Shown: positions 13,787 to 21,791, counted from the stretch's first letter. The stretch: 26,692 nucleotides of DNA from an uncultured Prevotellaceae bacterium (GCA_946407325.1 CAMJNN010000010.1:1-26692), one strand, 5' to 3'. Translations and numbers: made by a program. The notes: generated from the letters alone by a model not told the origin.

Positions 13787-14464
13787 ATGAATACCAATAG
13801 TAATAGTTATACTATCATTTATGCTGCGGTAATGGTTGTTATTGTGGCATTCCTGCTCTCTTTCGTGCACTCTGCTTTCAGCAGCCGTCAGGACGCTAAT
13901 GTAGAGCTCGACACCAAGAAGCAGATTTTGTATGCACTCAACGTGCGTGAGTCAGCTGACGCTGCAGCCGACTTTGACAAATATGTGAAGGGCGACAAGC
14001 TGTTCAAGAACGGACAGCTCACCGACTATACTGGCAAGTTTGTGACCAGCTTCGAGAATGATTTCAAGAAGAACGGTCAGCTGCACATCTTCGAGGCAGA
14101 GATCGACGGTCAGAAGAAGTATGTGTTCCCTGTGTTTGGTGCAGGTCTGTGGGGCGCTATCTGGGGCTATGTAACCTTGAATGAGGATAAGGATACCGTT
14201 TATGGTGCTTATTTCTCACACGCTAGCGAAACACCTGGCTTGGGTGCAGAGATCCAAAGCTATACAGCCTTCCAGCAGCAGTTCGAGGGCAAGAAGGTGC
14301 TTGATGGCGCTGAAGTGGCATTGGAAGTGGTGAAGAGTGGTCAGGCTCAGGGTCATGCCAACAAGGTGGATGGTATCACTGGTGGTACCATGACCTCTAA
14401 CGGTGTGGACGCCATGCTGAAGGATTGCCTGAACAATTACAAGGCATTTTTAACTAATAAATAA
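13787..14464 (+). CDS. nqrC: Na+-translocating NADH:quinone reductase subunit C
   Basis: A 225-residue protein with one N-terminal membrane helix (about residues 9-30) and a soluble FMN-binding domain, related to RnfG. The flavin site is GITGGTMTSNGV, with Thr201 matching the FMN-bearing Thr of the usual SGAT motif; the family's ETPGLGAEI is at 148-156. Thr and Gly replace the common Ser and Ala just before the acceptor (TGGT instead of SGAT), which is a mild variation. The flavin is attached by ApbE, which is not in this window. In the complex this subunit takes electrons from the membrane iron-sulfur site and passes them on to NqrB. Confidence 0.96.
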   Translation: MNTNSNSYTIIYAAVMVVIVAFLLSFVHSAFSSRQDANVELDTKKQILYALNVRESADAAADFDKYVKGDKLFKNGQLTDYTGKFVTSFENDFKKNGQLHIFEAEIDGQKKYVFPVFGAGLWGAIWGYVTLNEDKDTVYGAYFSHASETPGLGAEIQSYTAFQQQFEGKKVLDGAEVALEVVKSGQAQGHANKVDGITGGTMTSNGVDAMLKDCLNNYKAFLTNK

Positions 14465-14478
14465 GAGGAGGAAAGAAT

Positions 14479-15114
14479 ATGTCTGCATTATTTTCAGCAA
14501 AGAATAAAGAAGTGTTCATGACTCCTCTTGGCTTGAACAACCCTGTTACCGTTCAGGTACTGGGTATCTGCTCCGCACTGGCTGTAAGTAGCAAGTTGGA
14601 GCCTGCCATTGTGATGGGTCTGGCAGTAACCGTCATCACGGCTTTTGCCAATGTGGTGATTTCACTGCTGCGTAAGACGGTGCCTAACCGCATCCGCATC
14701 ATCGTTCAGTTGGTGGTGGTTGCGAGCTTGGTAACTATCGTGAGTGAGATTCTGAAGGCGTTCGCTTACGACGTGAGCGTACAGCTGTCAGTGTATGTAG
14801 GTCTGATCATTACCAACTGTATCCTGATGGGTCGTCTGGAAGCATTCGCTATGCAGAACGGTCCTTGGGAGTCGTTCCTCGACGGTGTTGGCAACGGTCT
14901 GGGTTATGCTAAGATACTGGTGATTGTAGCTGTGTTCCGTGAGATCCTCGGCTCAGGCACCCTGCTTGGTTTCAACCTGTTGAACTATGATTGGATGAAG
15001 GATATGGGTTATTTGAACAACGGTCTGATGGTAATGTCTCCGATGGCGCTGATCATCGTGGCTTGCATCATCTGGTACCAGCGTGCCCACAATAAGGAAT
15101 TGCAAGAAAAGTAA
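14479..15114 (+). CDS. nqrD: Na+-translocating NADH:quinone reductase subunit D
   Basis: A 211-residue membrane subunit with six helices, homologous to RnfE and to NqrE, with which it forms an inverted pair. Cys31 (VLGICSAL) and Cys114 (IITNCILMGR) match the conserved cysteines that, together with those of NqrE, hold an iron-sulfur centre in the membrane. Other family blocks are NPVTVQVLGI and MQNGPWESFLDGVGNGLGY. GAGGAGG lies 8 bases before the ATG, an unusually strong Shine-Dalgarno sequence for this window and probably a way to raise translation in the middle of the operon. Confidence 0.97.
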   Translation: MSALFSAKNKEVFMTPLGLNNPVTVQVLGICSALAVSSKLEPAIVMGLAVTVITAFANVVISLLRKTVPNRIRIIVQLVVVASLVTIVSEILKAFAYDVSVQLSVYVGLIITNCILMGRLEAFAMQNGPWESFLDGVGNGLGYAKILVIVAVFREILGSGTLLGFNLLNYDWMKDMGYLNNGLMVMSPMALIIVACIIWYQRAHNKELQEK

Positions 15115-15127
15115 AAATTGAAAGAGT

Positions 15128-15754
15128 ATGGAACATTTCTTTAGCTTAATCGTCCGCTCTATCTTCGTGGACAATATGATATTTGCATTCTTTCTGGGTA
15201 TGTGCTCTTACCTTGCCGTATCTAAGAATGTGAAGACTGCTTTGGGTTTGGGTTGCGCTGTAACCTTCGTGTTGCTGGTGACCTTGCCTGTGAACTACCT
15301 GCTTCAAACTTACGTGTTGGCAGAAGGCGCTTTGGTACCGGGTGTTGACCTGAGTTTCCTCAGTCTCATCCTTTTCATCGCTGTCATTGCTGCTATCGTA
15401 CAGATTGTGGAGATGATAGTGGAGCGTTTCAGCCCATCCCTCTACAATGCACTGGGTATTTTCTTGCCGCTGATTGCTGTGAACTGCGCCATCATGGGTG
15501 CCTCTCTGTTCATGCAGCAGCGCATTGGCTTGAACCCCAGCGATCCTAAGTATATAGGAGGTGTGGTTGACGCCCTGGGTTATGCCCTGGGTTCTGGTAT
15601 TGGCTGGCTGCTCGCTATTGTGGGCTTGGCTGCTATTCGTGAAAAGATGGCTTACTCTGACGTACCTGCTCCTCTCAAGGGCTTGGGCATCACGTTCATT
15701 GTGGTAGGCTTGATGGCTATGGGCTTTATGTGCTTCTCTGGTTTGAAACTCTAA
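15128..15754 (+). CDS. nqrE: Na+-translocating NADH:quinone reductase subunit E
   Basis: A 208-residue membrane subunit with six helices, homologous to RnfA and NqrD. Cys26 ([12 protein letters not shown]) and Cys120 ([13 protein letters not shown]) stand at the same positions as the metal-binding cysteines known from Vibrio NqrE and complete the membrane iron-sulfur centre shared with NqrD. The sequence [15 protein letters not shown] near the start is highly typical. The gap to nqrD is 13 bases and to nqrF 18 bases, in keeping with one transcript. Confidence 0.97.
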   Translation: MEHFFSLIVRSIFVDNMIFAFFLGMCSYLAVSKNVKTALGLGCAVTFVLLVTLPVNYLLQTYVLAEGALVPGVDLSFLSLILFIAVIAAIVQIVEMIVERFSPSLYNALGIFLPLIAVNCAIMGASLFMQQRIGLNPSDPKYIGGVVDALGYALGSGIGWLLAIVGLAAIREKMAYSDVPAPLKGLGITFIVVGLMAMGFMCFSGLKL

Positions 15755-15772
15755 AAAGGAAAGGAATATACA

Positions 15773-17041
15773 ATGAATATGGATTTAATATTAGCGAGCA
15801 TTGGGGTATTCCTTGTAGTCATCCTGCTGCTTGTCATCATCCTGCTGGTGGCCAAGTATTACTTGGTACCTTCAGGCAAGGTTAAGATTTCCATCAATGG
15901 CGGCGACAAGGTGCTGGAGGTAGATTCTGGCAGCACATTGCTCAATACATTGGTAACTAACGACGTTCACCTCCCTTCTGCCTGCGGTGGTAAGGGCTCT
16001 TGCGGACAGTGCAAGGTACAGGTGCTCGAAGGTGGCGGTGAGATCCTGCCATCAGAGACTCCTCACTTCACCCGTAAGCAGCAGCAAGACCACTGGCGTC
16101 TGGGCTGTCAGGTAAAGGTGAAGAACGACCTCTCTATCAAGATTCCTGAAAGCATCCTCGGTGTGAAGGAATACGAGTGTACCGTTGTTTCTAACAAGAA
16201 CGTAGCTTCGTTCATCAAGGAGTTCATCGTACAGCTGCCTCCAGGTGAGCACATGGACTTCATCCCAGGTTCTTACGCACAGATCCAGATTCCTACCTAT
16301 AATATGGACTATGACAAGGACATCGATAAGGAATCTCTGGGTGAGTACCTACCAGCATGGGAGAAGTTCGGCTTGTTTACTTTGAAGTGCAAGAACGATA
16401 CGCCAACTATTCGTGCTTACTCTATGGCTAACTATCCAGCCGAGGGCGACCGCTTCATGTTGACCGTACGTATCGCTACGCCTCCATTCAAGCCAAAACC
16501 ACAGGTGGGCTTCATGGACGTTAGTCCTGGTATCGCTTCTTCTTACATCTTCAGTCTGAAACCAGGCGACAAGGTGAAGATGAGTGGTCCTTACGGAGAA
16601 TTCCATCCAATCTTCGACTCTAAGCGTGAGATGATTTGGGTAGGTGGTGGTGCTGGTATGGCTCCGTTGCGTGCACAGATCATGCACATGTGCAAGACGT
16701 TGAAGACGAAGGATCGTGAGATGCACTACTTCTATGGCGCACGTGCGTTGAACGAGGTGTTCTATCTGGACGACTTCCTCGGACTGGAGAAGGAGTTCCC
16801 GAACTTCCACTTCCACTTGGCACTCGACCGTCCGGACCCTGCTGCCGATGCAGCTGGTGTGAAATATACCGCTGGCTTCGTTCATCAGGTGATGTACAAC
16901 GACTACCTGAAGGATCACGAGGCTCCAGAGGATATCGAGTACTACATGTGCGGTCCTGGACCAATGTCAAAGGCTGTAGAAGGCCTGCTCTACGATCTGG
17001 GCGTTCCTTCACAGAACTTGATGTTCGATAACTTCGCATAA
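15773..17041 (+). CDS. nqrF: Na+-translocating NADH:quinone reductase subunit F
   Basis: A 422-residue NADH-oxidising subunit. One N-terminal helix (residues about 4-28) anchors it. A ferredoxin-like domain binds a [2Fe-2S] cluster through Cys71, Cys77, Cys80 and Cys112 (CGGKGSCGQC, then LGCQVKV). The FAD domain shows RAYSMANYP, and the NADH domain shows VGGGAGMAPLRAQI and YYMCGPGPM, ending in FDNFA as usual. It takes hydride from NADH and passes single electrons to the membrane subunits. Two close ATGs (15773 and 15779) are possible; the first is used. It is the last nqr gene, followed within 10 bases by a strong terminator. Confidence 0.97.
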   Translation: MNMDLILASIGVFLVVILLLVIILLVAKYYLVPSGKVKISINGGDKVLEVDSGSTLLNTLVTNDVHLPSACGGKGSCGQCKVQVLEGGGEILPSETPHFTRKQQQDHWRLGCQVKVKNDLSIKIPESILGVKEYECTVVSNKNVASFIKEFIVQLPPGEHMDFIPGSYAQIQIPTYNMDYDKDIDKESLGEYLPAWEKFGLFTLKCKNDTPTIRAYSMANYPAEGDRFMLTVRIATPPFKPKPQVGFMDVSPGIASSYIFSLKPGDKVKMSGPYGEFHPIFDSKREMIWVGGGAGMAPLRAQIMHMCKTLKTKDREMHYFYGARALNEVFYLDDFLGLEKEFPNFHFHLALDRPDPAADAAGVKYTAGFVHQVMYNDYLKDHEAPEDIEYYMCGPGPMSKAVEGLLYDLGVPSQNLMFDNFA

Positions 17042-17048
17042 GAAAACA

Positions 17049-17084
17049 AATCCCCCGCACTGCTGAGCGGGGGATTGTTTTTTT
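17049..17084. terminator. Bidirectional terminator between nqrF and nudC
   Basis: AATCCCCCGC (17049-17058) pairs with GCGGGGGATT (17067-17076) around an 8-base loop. A T-tract follows on the plus strand (GTTTTTTTA). On the minus strand the stem is followed by TGTTTTCTT. It lies between two convergent operons and overlaps the nudC stop codon. Confidence 0.9.
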
Positions 17085-17907
17085 ATTTCTCTAGCCACCA
17101 GTCAATGAGCTTACGGGCGATACTCATCTTCTGCGGAATGTGAGGGAGGTTGTTGCGATTGTAGAAGGCACCTGCCGTCAGTTCGTCTTCCTGCAGCTTG
17201 ATGTTGCCGCTTTCGTATTCAGCTGTGAAACCCACCATCAATCCGCTGGGGTAGGGCCATGTCTGACTGCCAAAGTATCGGAGGTTCTTAATGGTGAGTC
17301 CTGTTTCCTCCATCACCTCACGACGCACACACTGCTCCAGACTCTCGCCAGCCTCCAGGAAGCCAGCCACCAGTCCGTAGTAGTCGCGTTTGAACGCACG
17401 GTTATGCACCAGCAATATCTCGTCACCACGCTGAATCAGCACAATGATGGCAGTAGCGATAGGAGGATATATTTCCAATCCACACTTCGGACATTTCTTC
17501 ATGATGGGCGTTTCCTGTACGGTAGGCACCCCACAAGTGGGGCAGAAGCGACTGTGCTTGTCCCAATAAAGAATCTGTGAGGCTTTACCTCCGCAGAGAT
17601 AGTCTTCCAAAGGAATGTAGTTGAAGGAATCACGTAAGCCAATCCATTGATAATTGACCGTTGACTGCGTCCTATTCTGTTGCGACTCGGCCAAATCGAT
17701 GCAAGCATCTTTGGCGCTCGCTGCTCCAGAAAGTGACGCTTCATCCAGCTCATAAGTCTTCACCTTCACGCCATCGTCCATCGTCACCTCATGCACCTGG
17801 TGACCAGCGGGCACAGGCACTGGAGGATTGTCGCCTTCAGGTACCTGCAAAGCATCGCCTTGCTGCTGTAACAGCAGCTGACCATTATAGAATACAAACC
17901 ATTTCAT
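17083..17907 (-). CDS. nudC: NAD+ / NAD-capped RNA diphosphatase NudC, with repeat-derived linker insertion
   Basis: A 274-residue Nudix hydrolase. Zinc ligands are Cys122, Cys125, Cys139 and Cys142 (FCPTCG, KKCPKCG). The Nudix box runs from Gly182 (GFLEAGESLEQ) through REVMEETGL to 204. SQTWPYPSG (214-222) is the NudC-specific SQPWPFPxS motif. The enzyme cleaves NADH/NAD+ to NMN and AMP and removes NAD caps from RNA 5' ends. E. coli NudC has 257 residues. The extra length here lies in residues about 57-80, between the N-terminal domain and NYQWIGLRDS, and is encoded by a family II repeat in frame. The start overlaps the stop of mltG (ATGA), so the two are translationally coupled. Confidence 0.93.
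   Translation of the reverse strand: MKWFVFYNGQLLLQQQGDALQVPEGDNPPVPVPAGHQVHEVTMDDGVKVKTYELDEASLSGAASAKDACIDLAESQQNRTQSTVNYQWIGLRDSFNYIPLEDYLCGGKASQILYWDKHSRFCPTCGVPTVQETPIMKKCPKCGLEIYPPIATAIIVLIQRGDEILLVHNRAFKRDYYGLVAGFLEAGESLEQCVRREVMEETGLTIKNLRYFGSQTWPYPSGLMVGFTAEYESGNIKLQEDELTAGAFYNRNNLPHIPQKMSIARKLIDWWLEK
17673..17736 (-). repeat. Family II structured repeat, copy 2, inside nudC
   Basis: About 64 bases similar to 3896-3960. On the minus strand GCCAAA and GATG pair with CATC and TTTGGC around a CTTG loop, with a two-base bulge. The stem bases differ from copy 1 but pairing is kept. It is read as SLSGAASAKDACIDLAESQ and a few further residues. Where copy 1 has TGA at its first codon, this copy has TCA (Ser58), so the frame stays open. 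Confidence 0.75.
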
Positions 17908-18941
17908 CTGGTGATCTTACGTTTGTTCAGAGCAGCCCAGTAACGCTGTGCGTTGTTCAGGTGCTCACGATAGGTGGCAGCAAAGTTGTGCGTACCAGAG
18001 AAGTCTTCCTTGGCACACATGTACAGATAATTATGATGCGCATAGTTCAGTACGGCATCCAAACCCACCACAGAGGGGATGCGTATCGGACCAGGAGGCA
18101 GTCCCTTGTGCAGGTAAGTGTTATATGGCGACTCCACGTTCAGATCAGAGTTCAGGATACGGCGAATGCCAAACTCCTGCAACGCAAACTTAATAGTAGG
18201 GTCGGCTTGCAAAGGCATGCCTATGCGCAAGCGGTTATAATACAAACCGGCTACCGATGGCTTTTCAGGGTTGTTGTTGGTCTCCTCCTCCACAATCGAG
18301 GCAAGGGTAGACACCTCGTTCTCTGTCAGTCCCATCTCTTTGGCCTTAGCCTGACGACTGCTGTTCCAGAACCGTTTATGTTCCGTCTGCATGCGCTCGA
18401 AAAACTCATCCACCGAGATATCCCAGTACATCTCGTAGGTCTCAGGAATAATCAACGCAGGCATTGTCTCTTTGGTATAACCCATCTTCGCTTGAAAAGC
18501 CGAGTCATACATCAAGGTGGCAATCTCCACAGAGTCAATCATCAGCTGACGACCCACCTGTCCGGCCAACCTTCTCATGGTACGGGCACTGTTGATGGTA
18601 ACGTTCAAAGGCGTCTGATAGCCTCGCCAGATGCGGCTGAACACATGATACACACTCTCGCCGTTGCGAATCTCATATCGCCCAGTGCTGATGCTCTCAG
18701 GATAGTGACGGTATTCGCTCATCCACTTGAAACCATGAAAATCCTTCACGTTGCCCACCTCCTGCACCTTCACATACACCGAGTCGGCCGTATCGTCACG
18801 ATCAATATAGACATAGGCAGTTTGCTGGGGGAAGAATTGTGGTGCCATGAAGAAATAATAGAAAGCACCTCCGATGGCACAAGCCACCAGTACTAAGGCG
18901 AGAAAAATGCCAATCAGAATGTGTATGGTGCGTTTCTTCAT
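17904..18941 (-). CDS. mltG: Endolytic peptidoglycan transglycosylase MltG (YceG-like)
   Basis: A 345-residue inner-membrane protein with one helix at about residues 7-32, then a LysM-like region and the YceG catalytic domain. The catalytic glutamate is Glu218 in LASIVEEET, matching E. coli LASIVEKET. Other family signatures are NRLRIGMPLQADPTI, SPYNTYLHKGLPPGPI and HNFAATYREH. MltG cuts nascent glycan strands and is thought to set their length by ending elongation. The start codon lies only 10 bases after the 3' end of the tRNA-Thr gene on the same strand, with no room for a separate promoter, so it is probably transcribed together with the tRNA. Its stop overlaps the nudC start. Confidence 0.95.
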   Translation of the reverse strand: MKKRTIHILIGIFLALVLVACAIGGAFYYFFMAPQFFPQQTAYVYIDRDDTADSVYVKVQEVGNVKDFHGFKWMSEYRHYPESISTGRYEIRNGESVYHVFSRIWRGYQTPLNVTINSARTMRRLAGQVGRQLMIDSVEIATLMYDSAFQAKMGYTKETMPALIIPETYEMYWDISVDEFFERMQTEHKRFWNSSRQAKAKEMGLTENEVSTLASIVEEETNNNPEKPSVAGLYYNRLRIGMPLQADPTIKFALQEFGIRRILNSDLNVESPYNTYLHKGLPPGPIRIPSVVGLDAVLNYAHHNYLYMCAKEDFSGTHNFAATYREHLNNAQRYWAALNKRKITR

Positions 18942-18951
18942 GCAAGTTTTG

Positions 18952-19024
18952 AGCCACTTGCCAGACTTGAACTGGCGACCTACGCGTTACGAATGCGTTG
19001 CTCTACCGACTGAGCTAAAGTGGC
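18952..19024 (-). tRNA. tRNA-Thr (anticodon CGT)
   Basis: The minus strand folds as a 73-base cloverleaf. Acceptor GCCACTT pairs with AAGTGGC, D-stem GCTC with GAGC, and T-stem GCCAG with CTGGC around TTCAAGT. The anticodon loop is TTCGTAA with anticodon CGT, which reads the threonine codon ACG. One anticodon-stem pair (A-C) next to the loop is mismatched. The 3' CCA is not encoded: CAAAAC follows the discriminator base. The gene is preceded by a consensus promoter and followed after 10 bases by mltG. Confidence 0.92.
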
Positions 19025-19055
19025 GATGCAGCAGCTTTTGTTGCTTTTGCGACTG

Positions 19056-19086
19056 CAAAGGTAGTGCTTTATTTGGAAACAACAAA
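19056..19086 (-). promoter_or_regulatory. Promoter of the tRNA-Thr - mltG - nudC unit
   Basis: On the minus strand TTTG (19086-19083), a 19-base spacer and TACCTTTG (19063-19056) match the Bacteroidetes consensus. The box ends 31 bases before the mature tRNA 5' end. No promoter-like box is seen between the tRNA and mltG. Confidence 0.75.
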
Positions 19087-19108
19087 AACTCTGCCGTATT
19101 TTTGTTTC

Positions 19109-20377
19109 TTATTTCACGATGCTGTTAATCTTATCCTGATAATACTTCTTGAAATCGCTCCACTTGTAATAAGGGTACATGCTGGTAGGCACAGGCAGCT
19201 TTGCCTCATCGCCATTCAGCAGACACTTCACCAGAATGTCATCGCTGCCCTTCTTGCCACGATAGAACACCAACTGAATGTTCGAAGCCTTGCAAGTCTC
19301 CCAGTTCTGGTAGATGTTCTTCACCTCGTAGGGATCCTCAGGGTCAAGGTCGGCCCCGTTGATGCCCATCAGTACAGTCAGCGGACCAATGCAAGTATCA
19401 TGTCCGAAGCGCAAGTCAGATATGCGGTCGCTGGTGCCGTTCACCACCGCATCCGCCTTGTTCAGGATGTCCTCCAGTATAGGAATCATGTTATACTGAC
19501 CTGCGAATACCCACGAGTAAGAGCCCAGGTTCGAAGCCTCCCAACGATCCACAATCTCTTGGTCAGTCACGATGTTGCCCATCATGCCCTCGTGGAAGAT
19601 GCTGGGCAGTGTGGTATAAAGCCCGATGAGGCTGTTGCCCAATGTCTCAGGTTTGCCAGGCAAGCCCTCAGTGCTGGTAAATACCCTTTCCACCACCTTG
19701 CTGCTCAGGCTGTTGTCGCTTTGGAACTTATCACGATTGCTTTCATAACGAGGCCTGTTAGGTCTTGGGAAGTTATGCTTCACAGGGTTCTGACTGTCAG
19801 TAGGCACCACCCCGTCGAGGGTAAAGCGCGACGACTGCTCACGAATCTCTATTTTTGGGTTACACTGCACCAGTTCCTGGCAGAAAGCAGCCATACTGAT
19901 GACACAGCGACCCGACAGAGACGAGATAGCCAGCACATTGCCCCCTTTCTTGAACACTTCAGGGAAGCTGTTATACATGGTACGAGCAATAAACTGATGC
20001 TGGTCCCAACCCAATTGGGTAAGTTCGCTAACACCCGTCATCAGTTCCTGCTTGGCCACCATAAACTTGTTGTAGAAGTTTTCACCCTCTTGGGTTAGCA
20101 ATCGCTTGTCGTGTGCGGTGGTAAGCAGCGTGTCCAGGTCCTTGTATAGCTGGTCGCTCCAGTAATAGCGTGAGCCATGACGAGCGTAGTGACTGATGTA
20201 AAATGGTTTGTACCCTTTGGGCGTTTTGGTCAGCTTACTCACCTTCATCTCATAAGGGTAGTCATTGCCATACGCCTTTTTCGGATCAGCCTTGAGCTTG
20301 TCAAATGCAGCATTGCTTTGTGCCCAGGTCATCATGGTGATAAACACCAAAAGTAAGGTTGAAACAAATCTTTTCAT
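19109..20377 (-). CDS. Secreted histidine-type phosphatase (histidine acid phosphatase branch)
   Basis: A 422-residue protein with a signal peptide (MKRFVSTLLLVFITMMTWAQ) that directs it to the periplasm or beyond. The nucleophile motif is ARHGSRYYW (65-73, His67) and the proton-donor motif is FGHDTCIGPL (His326, Asp327), as in branch 2 histidine phosphatases such as phytases and glucose-1-phosphatases. Bacteroides MINPP-type phytases are of similar length but carry HAE instead of HD, so this is probably a related phosphatase and not a MINPP in the strict sense. The substrate, perhaps a sugar or inositol phosphate, is open. ATG at 20377 was chosen because it begins the signal peptide; the frame extends farther upstream into the divergent promoter region. 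It appears monocistronic. Confidence 0.85.
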   Translation of the reverse strand: MKRFVSTLLLVFITMMTWAQSNAAFDKLKADPKKAYGNDYPYEMKVSKLTKTPKGYKPFYISHYARHGSRYYWSDQLYKDLDTLLTTAHDKRLLTQEGENFYNKFMVAKQELMTGVSELTQLGWDQHQFIARTMYNSFPEVFKKGGNVLAISSLSGRCVISMAAFCQELVQCNPKIEIREQSSRFTLDGVVPTDSQNPVKHNFPRPNRPRYESNRDKFQSDNSLSSKVVERVFTSTEGLPGKPETLGNSLIGLYTTLPSIFHEGMMGNIVTDQEIVDRWEASNLGSYSWVFAGQYNMIPILEDILNKADAVVNGTSDRISDLRFGHDTCIGPLTVLMGINGADLDPEDPYEVKNIYQNWETCKASNIQLVFYRGKKGSDDILVKCLLNGDEAKLPVPTSMYPYYKWSDFKKYYQDKINSIVK

Positions 20378-20385
20378 GGTAAATA

Positions 20386-20396
20386 CAATTATCAAT
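20386..20396 (+). promoter_or_regulatory. CAATTATCAAT motif upstream of the phosphatase gene
   Basis: The 11-base core of the 12-mer found before the small lysO gene and hisF lies here 8 bases from the ATG at 20377, in the opposite orientation relative to the gene. It is followed by AATTG, which makes CAATTATCAATAATTG a partial inverted repeat. Confidence 0.35.
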
Positions 20397-20433
20397 AATT
20401 GCCGTAAAGGTAAGAAGAATATTTTAATAATGA

Positions 20434-20465
20434 TTGTTTGGAAAAAGGAAAAAGTTGTACCTTTG
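20434..20465 (+). promoter_or_regulatory. Promoter of the alkD-like gene
   Basis: TTG (20434-20436), a 21-base spacer and TACCTTTG (20458-20465) match the same consensus as the carboxyltransferase promoter, and the core GTTGTACCTTTGCG is identical in both. Its position excludes starts of the downstream frame before about 20470. Confidence 0.75.
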
Positions 20466-20493
20466 CGAAAATGAGTTACTGGCATGTTCTGAT

Positions 20494-21255
20494 ATGAATA
20501 CAGCAAAGGAGATAATACGATATATGGAATCATTGCGGAACGATAAGCAACGAGAGGTGCTGATGGGCTTCTTCAAGACTGGAGAGGGGGAGTATGGCGA
20601 GGGCGATGAGTTCTTGGGATTGAAAGTGCCACAGACCAGGGAGGTGGTGAAGGGGGTATGGAAAGATTACCCACTGAACGAGGTGCCTGAACTGCTGATG
20701 AACAAATGGCATGAGGTGAGGCTCTGCGGACTGCTGATACTGGTGGCGAAATTTGAGAAACTGGCTACCAAACGACTGGAAAATGTGGCGGAGGCCATCA
20801 GGGGACGCGATGAGATAGTGACAATGTATCTGCAATATGCCGAACGGGCAAATAACTGGGACTTGGTGGACTTGTCGGCGCCTAAGATACTGGGCTCTTG
20901 GCTGCTGTTGCCCTCTTACTTGGGGGACAAAAACTATAAACTGAAAGTGCTTGACGGGCTGGCGCTTAGCAATAACCTGTGGCGACAACGCATGAGTATG
21001 GTGTGTACCTGGCAAACATCACAGGCGGGCGACCCGTCGTGGTGCCTGCGCTATGCCGAGATGCACCTGCAACATCCACACGACCTGATGCACAAGGCGG
21101 TGGGATGGATGCTGCGTGAGATGGGAAAACGGGTGAGCATGGAGCTGCTGCGTGCGTTCCTCCGACAGCATGTGCACGAGATGCCACGCACTACACTCCG
21201 CTACGCCATCGAGAAGATGGACGAAGCAGAGCGCAGGGAATGGATGAAAGGCTGA
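20494..21255 (+). CDS. DNA alkylation repair protein (AlkD-like glycosylase)
   Basis: A 253-residue protein built of repeated helices (HEAT-like), as in AlkD, which removes positively charged alkylated bases such as 7-methylguanine and 3-methyladenine. Family stretches include GEGDEFLGLKVPQTREV, the helix WHEVRLCGLLILV, NNWDLVDLSAPKILG with the conserved Trp and catalytic-type Asp, and HDLMHKAVGWMLREMGKR. The ATG at 20494 fits the promoter at 20434-20465 and gives the usual length; an in-frame TTG at 20434 would lie inside the promoter. The gene ends 6 bases from the convergent bcp gene, with no visible terminator between them. Confidence 0.9.
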   Translation: MNTAKEIIRYMESLRNDKQREVLMGFFKTGEGEYGEGDEFLGLKVPQTREVVKGVWKDYPLNEVPELLMNKWHEVRLCGLLILVAKFEKLATKRLENVAEAIRGRDEIVTMYLQYAERANNWDLVDLSAPKILGSWLLLPSYLGDKNYKLKVLDGLALSNNLWRQRMSMVCTWQTSQAGDPSWCLRYAEMHLQHPHDLMHKAVGWMLREMGKRVSMELLRAFLRQHVHEMPRTTLRYAIEKMDEAERREWMKG

Positions 21256-21261
21256 AAGCTG

Positions 21262-21714
21262 TTATTTCGCCAAGATCTGGTCGGCATGCTCCTTGGTATT
21301 CACCTGCTTGCCGGCATAGATCTGCTCAATAATGCCTTCTTCGTTGATAATAAAGGTGGTGCGGATGGTGCCTACCGTCTTCTTGCCACACATGACTTTC
21401 TCGCCCCAGGCGCCCATGGCTTCCAAGAGGGTGTGGTCAACATCAGCTATCAGTGGGAAAGGCAGTTCGTATTTCTCCTTGAACTTTACATGTGAGGCAG
21501 CTGAGTCTTTGCTTACGCCTACTACCTCGTAGCCCGCTCCTTGCAGGTCGCTGTAACGATCGCGCAGGCTGCATGCCTCTGCTGTGCAACCACTGGTGTT
21601 GTCTTTGGGATAGAAATAAAGCACCAGTTTGCGTCCACGATAATCACTCAGACGGATATCTCGTCCCTGTTCGTCTTTGCCCAGTATCTCGGGGGCTTTG
21701 TCTCCAATGTTCAT
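21262..21714 (-). CDS. bcp: Thioredoxin-dependent thiol peroxidase (Bcp/PrxQ family)
   Basis: A 150-residue peroxiredoxin of typical length. The active region is FYPKDNTSGCTAEACSLRD: the first Cys is peroxidatic and the second, five residues on, is the resolving Cys of the alpha-type PrxQ group. Another family block is KTVGTIRTTFIINEEG. It reduces H2O2 and organic hydroperoxides in the cytoplasm with electrons from thioredoxin. ATG at 21714 gives the standard beginning MNIGDKAPEILGKDEQG; the longer frame starts with TTG at 21744 inside a promoter-like box. It lies divergent to the UDG-superfamily gene and convergent with the alkD-like gene. Confidence 0.95.
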   Translation of the reverse strand: MNIGDKAPEILGKDEQGRDIRLSDYRGRKLVLYFYPKDNTSGCTAEACSLRDRYSDLQGAGYEVVGVSKDSAASHVKFKEKYELPFPLIADVDHTLLEAMGAWGEKVMCGKKTVGTIRTTFIINEEGIIEQIYAGKQVNTKEHADQILAK

Positions 21715-21741
21715 AACCAATGTTTTTAGTTGTTGTTGCTG

Positions 21742-21749
21742 CAAAGATA
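21742..21749 (-). promoter_or_regulatory. Possible -7 box (TATCTTTG) for bcp
   Basis: On the minus strand TATCTTTG fits TAnnTTTG and ends 27 bases before the bcp ATG. No clear TTTG lies 19-21 bases upstream, so the promoter may depend on an activator or be wrongly assigned. Confidence 0.45.
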
Positions 21750-21791
21750 ATAATTATCCTATCATCAGCGCAGAGATTGTTGCGTTTTTCG

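Noticed and set aside
17661..18896. A 411-codon open frame on the plus strand opposite mltG and nudC.
   Set aside because: The opposite strand encodes two well-recognised proteins with catalytic motifs. The antisense frame has biased, His/Arg-rich composition and matches no family I know.
19064..20098. A 344-codon plus-strand open frame opposite the phosphatase gene.
   Set aside because: It is the shadow of a gene with a clear signal peptide and RHG/HD motifs, and it has no promoter or recognisable domain.
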